From the NCBI RefSeq assembly GCF_003569785.1, contig NZ_KZ983990.1, positions 172,967 through 236,966 on the forward strand: a stretch of DNA of 64,000 nt. Direction: 5' to 3'. This document shows, in pieces, positions 9,138 to 16,829 of this stretch. A program made the position numbers and the translations under genes. This DNA comes from Leucobacter sp. wl10. Its GTDB lineage: Bacteria; Actinomycetota; Actinomycetes; Actinomycetales; Microbacteriaceae. A model generated the notes under the pieces. The model made no database searches and was not told the origin of the DNA. It worked only from the letters and a program-made list of their open reading frames with translations. Within the stretch, counting starts at the first letter, position 1. Each line of letters begins with the position of its first letter.

Positions 9138-10307
9138 ATGCCCCCACGCTCACCGTTCCTCTTCCTCTCCGAGGCCGACATGGTCGCCGCGGGCGTCGAC
9201 GACGTCGCCCGTTCCGTCGACGTCGCCGACGAGGTGTTCCGCCTGCTCAAGCAGGGCGACTACGTCATGGGCGGCGTGAACCGCAACAGCCACGGCCTCG
9301 TGCTGGTCTTCCCCGAGACCTCGCCCTTCCCGAACATGCCCACCGCCGGCCCCGACCGCCGCGTCTCGGCGATGCCCGCGTACCTCGGCGGCCGCTTCGA
9401 CGTCTGCGGTGTGAAGTGGTACGGCTCGAACGCCGAGAACCGCAAGCGCGGCCTGCCCCGCTCCGTGCTCACCGTCATGCTCAACGACAAGTCGACCGGC
9501 GAGCCCCTCGCGCTCATGGCCGCGAACCGCCTCAGCTCCTCGCGCACCGCGGCCGTGCCCGCCGTCGCGAGCCGCTACCTGCCCGCCGAGCCCGCCCGCG
9601 TGCTGGCCGTGGTCGGCTGCGGCGAGATCAACCGGCAGGCCGTGCGCGCGATCCTGTCGCAGCAACCCGGCATCGAACGCATCGTCTGCAACAACCGCTC
9701 GCGCGAGAAGGCCGAGGCCTTCGCCGAGTGGCTGCGCGCCGAGTACGGCGTCGAAACCGCGGTCGCCGGCACCGCCCGCGAGTGCGTCGCCGAGGCCGAC
9801 ATCGTGACCGTCGCCGCCTCGCGCACCGCTCCGCTGCGCATCGAGGCCGACTGGTTCACCCCTCACGCCTGCATCCTGCTCAGCGGCCCCATGCAGTCGG
9901 ACGAGAAGATCTGGACCGAGAGCCGCGTCGTCTACGACCACGTACCGCTGCACGAGGCCTACGTGGCCGACGCGCGCCGCGCCGACGATGTCGACAAGGC
10001 CTACCTCGGCCAGATCGGCGGCTACATGTACCGGCTGATCGACGCCGGCAAGGCGCCCCCGCTCGCCGAGTCGGAGGACCTCGGCACGATCATGGCCGAG
10101 GAGCGCCCGCCGTCGCGCGGCCGCACCGTGTTCATCGCGAGCGGCATGGCCGTCTTCGACGTCGCCTGGGGCTTCGACCTGCTCGAGAGCGCGAAGCAGA
10201 AGGGACTCGGCGTCGAGCTCGAGCTCTGGGGCTTCGACGAGGCCGAGGAGGGCGGGGGATCCCTCGCCGCAGACGAGACCGCCGCGGGCGAGGGAGCGGC
10301 CGCATGA
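9138..10307 (+). CDS. Ornithine cyclodeaminase / mu-crystallin family protein
   Basis: 389 residues. The NAD-binding core is clear (VLAVVGCGEINRQAVRAIL), preceded by the family active-site region with Lys (CGVKWYGSNAENRKRG) and an Arg in NRLSSSRTAAVPAVASRYL. The long N-terminus and wording (LSEADMVAAGV) match the actinobacterial subgroup that automated pipelines often label tyramine oxidase subunit B. Family members reduce cyclic imines such as pyrroline-2-carboxylate or deaminate amino acids. The stop overlaps the next ATG (ATGA at 10304), so it is translationally coupled to the glycerate kinase; the last 20 or so residues are a low-complexity Gly/Ala/Glu tail. Confidence 0.88.
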   Translation: MPPRSPFLFLSEADMVAAGVDDVARSVDVADEVFRLLKQGDYVMGGVNRNSHGLVLVFPETSPFPNMPTAGPDRRVSAMPAYLGGRFDVCGVKWYGSNAENRKRGLPRSVLTVMLNDKSTGEPLALMAANRLSSSRTAAVPAVASRYLPAEPARVLAVVGCGEINRQAVRAILSQQPGIERIVCNNRSREKAEAFAEWLRAEYGVETAVAGTARECVAEADIVTVAASRTAPLRIEADWFTPHACILLSGPMQSDEKIWTESRVVYDHVPLHEAYVADARRADDVDKAYLGQIGGYMYRLIDAGKAPPLAESEDLGTIMAEERPPSRGRTVFIASGMAVFDVAWGFDLLESAKQKGLGVELELWGFDEAEEGGGSLAADETAAGEGAAA

Positions 10308-11716
10308 AGATCAAGAACTACGACGCGCTCGTCGGAGTCGGCGACCGCGCCTCGCGCGAACTCGTGCTCGGCATCGTCGACGACGCCCTGAACCGGGTCG
10401 ACGGCTACCGGCGCGTCAGCGGGATCGTGCGGGTCGAGGGAGACATCCTGCACATCGGCAACCGCCGATGGAATCTGGCCGACAAGAAGAACGTCTACCT
10501 CATCGGCGCCGGCAAGGCCTGCAATGCCATGGTCATGGCCATCGACCGCGCGCTCGGCGAGCGCCTGACCCGCGGCATCGCCGTCGTGAAGATCGCGGAG
10601 CGCACCGACGAGTTCTCCGACCGCACCGAGGTCTACGTCGGCGGACACCCCCTCCCGAACCGGGCCGGCTACCGGGCCTCGCAGCGGGTGCTCGAGCTCG
10701 TCGACCAGGCCGGCCCCGACGATCTCTTCATCATCGCGGTGAGCGGCGGCAGTTCGGCCCTGCTGAACGCCCCGATCGAGCCCATCACAGTCGAGGACGA
10801 GGCCGCCGCCACCGAGGTGCTGCTCACCTCGGGCCTCGACATCTACGAAGTCAACGCCGTGCGCCGCCACATCTCGCGCACGAACGGAGGCCGCCTCGCG
10901 GAGCGCATCCGCGACCGCGGCGCGGAGCTCATCGGCATCGGCATCTCCGACGCCGTGGGCAAGCCGCCGACAGGCGACATCTGCGAGCCCGACCCCCACT
11001 ACGCGAGCACGCCCATCGGCCCGGATCCCACGACCCTCGACGACGCGCGCGCCGCGATCGACGGCCACGGCCTGCGCGACCGCCTACCGAGGAGCATCAT
11101 CGATTTCCTGGACGACGCCGGCCCCGAGCAGGAGACGCCGAAGGCGTTCCCCGAGAACACCTACTTCGTGATCAACACGCTGCCCGATCTCGCCGAGGCC
11201 GCGGCTGCGGCTGCCGAGACGCGCGGCGTGACCGCGCACATCCTCACCACCTTCCTCGAGGGAGAGAGCCGCGACGCCGGCACCTTCATGGCCGCCCTCG
11301 CCCGCGAGGTGCAGACCAGCGGTCGCCCCTTCCGGGCGCCGTGCGTCATCGTCAGCGGCGGCGAGACGGTCACCCGCATTCGCCCCGGCACCGTGATCAC
11401 CGGTCACGGCGGCCCCTCGCAGGAGCTCGCGCTGAGCTTCGCGCTCGCGGCGGCGGCGGCGCCCGGCGCCTGCATGTACGGCATGGACTCCGAGGGCACC
11501 GACGGGACCTCCTCGGCGGCGGGCGGCATCACCGACTCGACGTCGGCGGCCCGTGCGGCCGAGGCCGGCGTCGACATCCTCGCCCACTTGCGCGGCCACG
11601 CCAGCTTCGAGGCACTGGAGGCCATGGGCGACGTCGTGCTCACCGGCAACACCGGCACCAACCTCTGCGACCTCAACGTCCTCTACGTGCCGGCCCAGAA
11701 CGGAGGGGGCTCATGA
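10304..11716 (+). CDS. Glycerate 2-kinase, DUF4147/MOFRL family
   Basis: 470 residues. The N-terminal DUF4147 domain has YLIGAGKACNAM and the IIAVSGGSSALL block; the C-terminal MOFRL domain has GHGGPSQELALSFALAAA and the DGTSSAAGGITD motif. Family members phosphorylate D-glycerate at C2 or related hydroxy-acids. The start ATG overlaps the preceding stop and its own stop overlaps the following ATG, so this is the middle of a tightly coupled three-gene operon. With a true enolase next door 2-phosphoglycerate would become PEP, but that neighbour has an altered active site, so another hydroxy-acid may be the real substrate. Confidence 0.88.
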   Translation: MKIKNYDALVGVGDRASRELVLGIVDDALNRVDGYRRVSGIVRVEGDILHIGNRRWNLADKKNVYLIGAGKACNAMVMAIDRALGERLTRGIAVVKIAERTDEFSDRTEVYVGGHPLPNRAGYRASQRVLELVDQAGPDDLFIIAVSGGSSALLNAPIEPITVEDEAAATEVLLTSGLDIYEVNAVRRHISRTNGGRLAERIRDRGAELIGIGISDAVGKPPTGDICEPDPHYASTPIGPDPTTLDDARAAIDGHGLRDRLPRSIIDFLDDAGPEQETPKAFPENTYFVINTLPDLAEAAAAAAETRGVTAHILTTFLEGESRDAGTFMAALAREVQTSGRPFRAPCVIVSGGETVTRIRPGTVITGHGGPSQELALSFALAAAAAPGACMYGMDSEGTDGTSSAAGGITDSTSAARAAEAGVDILAHLRGHASFEALEAMGDVVLTGNTGTNLCDLNVLYVPAQNGGGS

Positions 11717-12984
11717 CCGTCATCACATCAGTCGTCGCCCGCCAGATCCTCGACTGCAAGGCCCGGCCGATGGTCGAGGTCGAGCTCCGCACCGAATCCG
11801 GTGTCGTGGGCCGCGCAGCCGCGCCGACCGGCTCCTCGGTCGGCATGCACGAGGCGAAGGTGCTGCGCGACGAGGATCCCTCGAGCTACGACGGTCTCGG
11901 CGTGCACCGCGCCGTGCGCAACGTCACCGAGGTCATCGCTCCGGAACTCGTCGGCACCGTGTTCGCGACCCAGCGCGATCTCGACGAGGCGCTTGTCGGC
12001 CTCGACGGCACGGCCGACAAGGGCGTGCTCGGCGGCAACGCCGTCTACCCGGTCTCGGTCGCGTTCCTCCGCGCGCAGGCCGCGGAGGCCGGCAAGCCCG
12101 TCTACGAGCACATCGCCCGGGGGCCGCTCGCCTCGATCCCGGTGCCGTGCTTCAACGTGATCAACGGCGGCCGCAACCGCGACGCCGTGCAGGCCTTCAA
12201 CGAGTTCATCGTGGTGCCCTACGGCGCTGAGACCATCGACGAGGCCGTCGAGATGGGCGTGCAGATCTTCAAGAAGCTGCCCGGCCTCATCGAGAGCGCC
12301 ACCGGCAACCCGGCGACCGTCGGCGGCTCGTACGGCTACGCCGCGCCCTACAGCGACCCGCACTCGGTGCTGTCGCTGCTGCAGGACGCGGTGGGCGCCG
12401 CCGGCTACGACGGCCGCGTCTCGTTCGCGCTCGACTGCGCCTCGAGCGAGATGTACGACCGCGAGAACAAGACCTACGAGCTCAACGGCGGCCGCGTCGA
12501 CAACGTCGGGCTGGTCGGCTACCTGAAGCAGCTCACCGAGGAGTTCGACCTGCTCTTCGTCGAGGATCCGCTCGACGAGGACGACTGGGCGGGCTTCTCG
12601 CTCGCCGTGCGCGAGCTGACCCGCACCTACGTGTTCGGCGACGACTTCATCGTCACGAACAAGGAGCGCCTCGACCGCGCCATCGCTGAGAAGGCCGCCG
12701 AGGGCTTCGTGCTCAAGCCGAACCAGATCGGCACGATCACCGAATCGCTCGACACCTTCGACACCGCCACCGAGAACGGCCTCTTCGCGCTGCCGTCGGG
12801 TCGCTCGGGCGGCGTCATCGACGACATCGTGATGGACCTCTCGCTCGGCCTGCAGGTGCCGTTCCAGAAGAACGGCGCCCCCCGCTCGGGCGAGCGCATC
12901 GAGAAGCTCAACTTCCTGATGCGCGCCGCGCAGGAGATCCCGGGCTCGGCGCTCAGCCGCATCGAGAGCCTCGCGCGCTACTAG
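11713..12984 (+). CDS. Enolase paralog with altered active site
   Basis: 423 residues aligning along the enolase fold: metal ligands Asp241, Glu284 (VEDPLDEDD) and Asp310 (VFGDDFIVTN), the Lys335 region (VLKPNQIGTITE) and Glu164 in AFNEFIVVP. Differences from true enolase: SHAGNKLAMQEF is replaced by GGRNRDAVQAFNEF, losing the substrate-loop His, and SHRSGETED is replaced by PSGRSGGVIDD, losing the second His and the Glu. So a role as the housekeeping enolase is unlikely; lyase activity on a different phosphorylated hydroxy-acid is inferred. It is coupled to the kinase by ATGA and followed by a perfect hairpin at 13017. Confidence 0.85.
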   Translation: MTVITSVVARQILDCKARPMVEVELRTESGVVGRAAAPTGSSVGMHEAKVLRDEDPSSYDGLGVHRAVRNVTEVIAPELVGTVFATQRDLDEALVGLDGTADKGVLGGNAVYPVSVAFLRAQAAEAGKPVYEHIARGPLASIPVPCFNVINGGRNRDAVQAFNEFIVVPYGAETIDEAVEMGVQIFKKLPGLIESATGNPATVGGSYGYAAPYSDPHSVLSLLQDAVGAAGYDGRVSFALDCASSEMYDRENKTYELNGGRVDNVGLVGYLKQLTEEFDLLFVEDPLDEDDWAGFSLAVRELTRTYVFGDDFIVTNKERLDRAIAEKAAEGFVLKPNQIGTITESLDTFDTATENGLFALPSGRSGGVIDDIVMDLSLGLQVPFQKNGAPRSGERIEKLNFLMRAAQEIPGSALSRIESLARY

Positions 12985-13016
12985 GCCGCGGCTGCTTCGC
13001 GAGAACGATGAGGGGT

Positions 13017-13036
13017 GAGGGATCCGCGGATCCCTC
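13017..13036. terminator. Perfect 20-bp palindrome after the enolase-like gene
   Basis: GAGGGATCCG followed directly by CGGATCCCTC, 33 nt after the enolase-like stop. It can fold as a GC-rich hairpin and probably ends the three-gene operon, though no U-tract follows. Confidence 0.45.
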
Positions 13037-13038
13037 GT

Positions 13039-13443
13039 GATCGGACTCGCGAACAGGGCGCCGCGCCCATCGTCGACGAGGTGCAGGCCGGGTGCGGACG
13101 CACCGGCGAGTTCTACGCGCTCGAACCGTCCGGCATCGTGCCTGACGTCGTCGCGACGGCGAAGTCGATCGGCGGGTTCGGCCTGCCGATGGCTCTGAAT
13201 CTCATCGCCCCCGAGCTCGACGCGTGGGAGCCCGGCGAGCATACGGGCGCATTCCGCGGAGATCAGCTCGCGTTCGTCGCCGCGGGGATCGCGCTCGCGT
13301 ACCGGCGCGAGACGAGCTTCCGCGAGCTGGTCAAGCGCTGCGGCCCGAACGGAGGGGTCATCAAGCTGATGCCGCCGATCAACACGCCGACCGCGCAGCT
13401 CGTCGAGGGGCTGCGGCTCACCGGAGAGGCGATCCCCCGCTAG
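13039..13443 (+). pseudogene. Remnant of an EctB-like class III aminotransferase
   Basis: The open frame contains the PLP half of a class III aminotransferase without its N-terminal two-thirds. It matches the intact paralog at 35774-37072 from the DEVQAGCGRTG region through TAKSIGGFGLPMALNLIAP and EPGEHTG to the C-terminal PNG-(G/E)-VIKLMPPINTP. Compared with that paralog about 60 residues are also missing internally: the text jumps from FRELV straight to KRCGPNG. No start or ribosome site is visible. It reads as a gene-conversion or recombination relic between flanking aldehyde-dehydrogenase and aminotransferase modules. Confidence 0.85.
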
Positions 13444-13496
13444 CGACGCAGCTCGAGAACGTAGCCGTCGCGCCCCGTCACGAAGCGGGCGACGAC

Positions 13497-13536
13497 GAGG
13501 GCGGGGCCCCGATCACACGATCGGAGCCCCGCCCTC
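13497..13536. terminator. Strong bidirectional terminator
   Basis: An 18-bp stem with a single mismatch (arms 13497-13514 and 13519-13536, beginning GAGGGCGGGGC) and an ACAC loop. It lies between the plus-strand pseudogene and the end of the minus-strand aldehyde dehydrogenase, as expected for convergent transcription. Confidence 0.8.
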
Positions 13537-13575
13537 GCGCGCACCGTTGGGCAGACGGCGCGCCTCGTCGCTGAA

Positions 13576-14958
13576 TCACTCCGCGACGAAGAAGAACCGC
13601 CGGTTCGAGAACTCCCCGATGCCCAGCGGGCCCATCTCGCGACCGAAGCCCGAGCGCTTCACACCGCCGAAGGGCAGCTCGGCCGACTCCGCCGCGATGA
13701 TGTTCACGTGGCTCATGCCGGCGTCGATCTTCGACGCGATCTTCTTCGCACGCGCCTCATCAGCCGCGAACACCGAAGCACCCAGGCCGAAATCGCAGTC
13801 GTTGGCCAGCGCCAGCGCCTCTTCGTCGCTCGACACCTTGTAGACCACCGCCACCGGGCCGAAGATCTCCTCGCGAGCCGACGCCGAATCCGTCGGGATG
13901 CCCGTCAGCACGGTCGGCGAGTAATAGGCCGTCTCGCCCTCCCCCAGCACGCCACCGGCCTCGATCTTCGCACCCGCGGCGACCGCGCGCTGCACCTGCT
14001 CGTGCACGCCCTCGGCCGCGGCACGGCTCGACAGCGGCACGTACTCGTTCTCGCCCAGGTCCAGCGGGTCGCCCGGCCTGAGTCCCTCGGCCTGCTTCTT
14101 CAGCTCCGCCACGAACTCGTCGTAGATGTCGGCCATGACGATCATGCGCTTGTTGCCGTTGCACACCTGACCGCAGTTGTACGTGCGGAAGTCCCAGCCG
14201 TCCTTCGCGACCGCTGCGACGTCCTCGACATCGTCGAGCACGACCATGGGGTCGAGACCGCCCAGCTCGAGCACGGCCTTCTTCAGGTGACGGCCTGCCT
14301 GCTCTCCGATGATCGAGCCGGCGCGCTCTGAACCGGTCAGGGACACGCCCTGCACGCGGGGGTCGGCGATGACGGTCGCGATCTGATCGTGCGACGCGAA
14401 CAGAGCCTGATAGCCACCCTCGGGAACACCCGCGTCGCGGAAGATCTGCTCCACCGCCAGTGCCGACTTCGGGCAGATATCGGCGTGCTTGAGCAGGATC
14501 GTGTTGCCCAGCAGCAGGTTCGGGGCCGCGAAGCGGGCGACCTGGTAGTAGGGGAAGTTCCACGGCATGATCCCGAGCAGCGCACCCACGGGCAGGTGCT
14601 CGACGAACGCCTTGCCCGGCACGGTGCTCGGGATCTCGTAGTCGGCGACCAGCGACGGGCCGTGCACGGCGTAGTAGTCGACGATCGAGGCCGCGAACTC
14701 GACCTCCTCGCGCGACTCCTGCAGGCCTTTGCCCATCTCCACGGCGATGGTCTTCGCGAGCTCTTCCTTGCGCTCCTCGAAGAGTTCACCGGCGCGCTTC
14801 ACGACCGCGGCGCGCTCTTGCACGCTCCGCTCGAGCCACGAACGATACGCCGCATCGGCACTCGCGAGGGCCTGCTCGATCTGCTCGTCGGTCTGCGCTT
14901 CGAAGGTCTCGAGAATCTCGCCCGTGGCGGGGTTCTGAACGCGGTACCTGCTGGACAT
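13576..14958 (-). CDS. NAD(P)-dependent aldehyde dehydrogenase, succinate-semialdehyde type (paralog 2)
   Basis: 460 residues, complete ALDH fold with MPWNFPYYQ, the Glu in LELGGLDPMV and the nucleophile Cys in CGQVCNGNKR. It is strikingly similar to the protein at 5133-6509 along its whole length, so the two are recent paralogs. It is the second gene of a minus-strand unit whose first gene is the small SDR (108-nt gap), and hence is probably under the operator at 15675. Likely substrate: a C4-C5 oxo-acid semialdehyde such as succinate or alpha-ketoglutarate semialdehyde; which of the two paralogs does what is not evident. Confidence 0.9.
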   Translation of the reverse strand: MSSRYRVQNPATGEILETFEAQTDEQIEQALASADAAYRSWLERSVQERAAVVKRAGELFEERKEELAKTIAVEMGKGLQESREEVEFAASIVDYYAVHGPSLVADYEIPSTVPGKAFVEHLPVGALLGIMPWNFPYYQVARFAAPNLLLGNTILLKHADICPKSALAVEQIFRDAGVPEGGYQALFASHDQIATVIADPRVQGVSLTGSERAGSIIGEQAGRHLKKAVLELGGLDPMVVLDDVEDVAAVAKDGWDFRTYNCGQVCNGNKRMIVMADIYDEFVAELKKQAEGLRPGDPLDLGENEYVPLSSRAAAEGVHEQVQRAVAAGAKIEAGGVLGEGETAYYSPTVLTGIPTDSASAREEIFGPVAVVYKVSSDEEALALANDCDFGLGASVFAADEARAKKIASKIDAGMSHVNIIAAESAELPFGGVKRSGFGREMGPLGIGEFSNRRFFFVAE

Positions 14959-15066
14959 AACACTCCTTAAGTGCGGTTGCGGCGGAGCGCTGCGGAGCAG
15001 GCCCCGAGTGTGGGTGGTTCGAATGGGGCCAGGACGGTCCCGGCCCGGTTCTCCCGCTGCGACGGG

Positions 15067-15663
15067 TCACCAGACGCGGAAGACCTGACCGGTCTCGACG
15101 CCGTAGGCGGATCGCACGTAGGCCTGGGCGACCTCGGCGCGGGTGGTCGATCGGAAGCCTCGAAACGCCTCCACCACCTGACCGGGCTCGAGCACGATGG
15201 TGGGGCTCACGGCGTTGATGCGCACGCCGTTCGGCAGGTCGAGCGCCGCGCGCCGCACGAAACCCTCGAGGCCGCTGTTGACGGTCGCCGTCACGTTGCT
15301 GCCGGGAATGGCATGCTGCGCCAGGATGCCGGTCGTGAGAGTGAAGGAGCCGTTCTCGGCGATGTGTGGCAAACCGGCGAGCACGGCGCCGATCTGACCG
15401 CCGAGCTTGCTGGTGAAGCCCGCGGCGAAGTGCTCGGGGGTCGCCTCGGTGAGATGCGCGGACGGGGCGGCGCCGAGCGCGGTCACCACGGCATCGACCG
15501 CCCCCGCGGTTTCGAACAGCGATCTGAGCGACGCGGTGTCCGTGATGTCGACGCTCGGGATCGAGGATCGTGAGGCGGCCACGACCTCGTCGCCCAGCTC
15601 CTGGAACGCTTCGACGACGGCGCTGCCGATGGTGCCCGATCCGCCGATGACGAGAACTCGCAT
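15067..15663 (-). CDS. Small atypical short-chain dehydrogenase
   Basis: 198 residues. A Rossmann dinucleotide motif opens the protein (VIGGSGTIGSAVVEAF) and a short ASRSS region follows strand 2, compatible with NADP. The usual SDR catalytic Tyr-xxx-Lys is not present: the equivalent stretch reads NVTATVNSGLEGFVRRAA. Small SDRs of this kind without the Tyr are known and mostly uncharacterised. The ribosome site AAGGAG directly follows an operator (15675-15687), so repression would block both transcription and initiation. The aldehyde dehydrogenase follows on the same strand. Confidence 0.8.
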   Translation of the reverse strand: MRVLVIGGSGTIGSAVVEAFQELGDEVVAASRSSIPSVDITDTASLRSLFETAGAVDAVVTALGAAPSAHLTEATPEHFAAGFTSKLGGQIGAVLAGLPHIAENGSFTLTTGILAQHAIPGSNVTATVNSGLEGFVRRAALDLPNGVRINAVSPTIVLEPGQVVEAFRGFRSTTRAEVAQAYVRSAYGVETGQVFRVW

Positions 15664-15674
15664 GCTTCCGCTCC

Positions 15675-15687
15675 TTGCCTGACAATC
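15675..15687 (-). promoter_or_regulatory. GntR-type operator before the small SDR
   Basis: On the minus strand ATTGTCAGGCAA, one substitution away from the palindrome ATTGTCAGACAAT at each of two positions. It lies between a possible TATCGT -10 box and the AAGGAG ribosome site of the gene starting at 15663. Confidence 0.55.
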
Positions 15688-15791
15688 TGACGATACACGA
15701 TCACCCTACCACGCGCGTCTCCCGCGCACCAGAGATGACGAACACCCGCCTTCACCCCTCCGCGCAACCCGGCATCGGCGACGCGCACCGG

Positions 15792-15845
15792 TTGACGCCG
15801 CGCGGGTTGGGGAGTAGCGTGTGCTCCGAGGTATTGTCTGACAAT
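15792..15845 (+). promoter_or_regulatory. Promoter and perfect operator for the DapA-family/racemase operon
   Basis: TTGACG (15792-15797) and TAGCGT (15815-15820) with a 17-nt spacer predict transcription from about 15827. The perfect 13-bp palindrome ATTGTC-T-GACAAT occupies 15833-15845, immediately downstream, the position of a roadblock-type repressor site. This is the best-scoring copy of the motif in the window. Confidence 0.65.
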
Positions 15846-15914
15846 CTGATTGCTTAACTGAGTCTGTTCATCGCCTCCTCACCCTCCGCATCATCGACCG
15901 AAAGGATCATTACA

Positions 15915-16820
15915 ATGACGTATCCCGAACTCAAGGGCATTCTCGCCGCTGTCGTCACTCCATTCGACGCCGACGGCAAGGTCGACTTCGCCGGGATCGA
16001 GCGCCAGGCCGAGTTCATTATCGGCAACGGCGTGCACGGCGTCGTCTCGGCCGGCAGCACGGGCGAGTTCGCCACCCTTTCCGTGGATGAGCAGAAGGCC
16101 GTCAACAAGGCCTACATCGAGGCGGCGCACGCCCACGGCGGTCTCGCGGTCGCCGGTACCGGCGCGCTCTCGACCGCCGAGGCGATCGAGCTCACCGCCG
16201 CCGCGAAGGAGGACGGCGCCGACGCCGTGATGATCGTCCCGCCGTTCTACGACGCGCTGAGCTTCGATGAGCTGCTCGCCCACTACAAGGCGATCTCCGA
16301 GGCCGTCGATATCCAGATCATGTACTACAACATGCCGGGCGTCACGGGCGTCGACCTCACCCCCGACCAGTTCGCGCGGCTGGGTCGGGAGACCAACGTC
16401 ACCTGCTTCAAGGACACCGGCGGCGACAACACCAAGATGGCCACGATCCTGTTCGAGCACGACGACGACATCAAGGCGTTCAACGGCTGGGACACCTACA
16501 CGTTCCAGGGCCTTGCGCTCGGCGCAGAGGCCGGCGTCTGGGGCGGCGCAAGCTTCATGCCCGCCCTCGCCGCCGAGCTCTACCAGGCGGTAGCGGTCGA
16601 GAAGGATCTCGTGCGCGGCCGCGAGCTGTGGGAGCGCATCAACCCGATCTGCGTGTGGCTCGAGGAGCCGAACTACGCGGCCGCCATCAAGGCCGGCGTC
16701 TCGCTCGCGGGCGTCGATGCGGGCAGCACCCGCCCCCCGATCCAGCCCGTCGGCCAGGAGCAGCGCGATGAGCTCGCGGCCCTGCTGCGGGAGGCCGGCG
16801 TCGAGGTCAAAGGCCAGTAG
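15915..16820 (+). CDS. DapA/NAL-family lyase or deaminase
   Basis: 301 residues, full TIM barrel of the dihydrodipicolinate synthase family. Seen: AGSTGEFATLS (phosphate or carboxylate loop), Tyr138 in YYNMPG and the Schiff-base Lys166 in CFKDTGGD. Family knowledge: relatives act as pyruvate-dependent aldolases, as 2-keto-3-deoxy-pentonate dehydratases and as pyrroline-4-hydroxy-2-carboxylate deaminase in hydroxyproline degradation. The next gene, 9 nt downstream, is a proline-racemase-superfamily member, and a DadA-like enzyme and semialdehyde dehydrogenases lie in the same regulon, which favours the deaminase role. Not the housekeeping lysine-pathway enzyme, judging by context. Confidence 0.85.
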   Translation: MTYPELKGILAAVVTPFDADGKVDFAGIERQAEFIIGNGVHGVVSAGSTGEFATLSVDEQKAVNKAYIEAAHAHGGLAVAGTGALSTAEAIELTAAAKEDGADAVMIVPPFYDALSFDELLAHYKAISEAVDIQIMYYNMPGVTGVDLTPDQFARLGRETNVTCFKDTGGDNTKMATILFEHDDDIKAFNGWDTYTFQGLALGAEAGVWGGASFMPALAAELYQAVAVEKDLVRGRELWERINPICVWLEEPNYAAAIKAGVSLAGVDAGSTRPPIQPVGQEQRDELAALLREAGVEVKGQ

Positions 16821-16829
16821 GCTCGCCTC

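Noticed and set aside
13017..13036. Restriction-like or regulatory palindrome as an operator
   Set aside because: It lies just downstream of an operon end and not near a start; a terminator hairpin is the simpler reading.
15915..16820. Housekeeping dihydrodipicolinate synthase for lysine
   Set aside because: It is operonic with a proline-racemase-superfamily gene behind a repressor-type operator, far from lysine genes; a degradative DapA-family role is much more likely.
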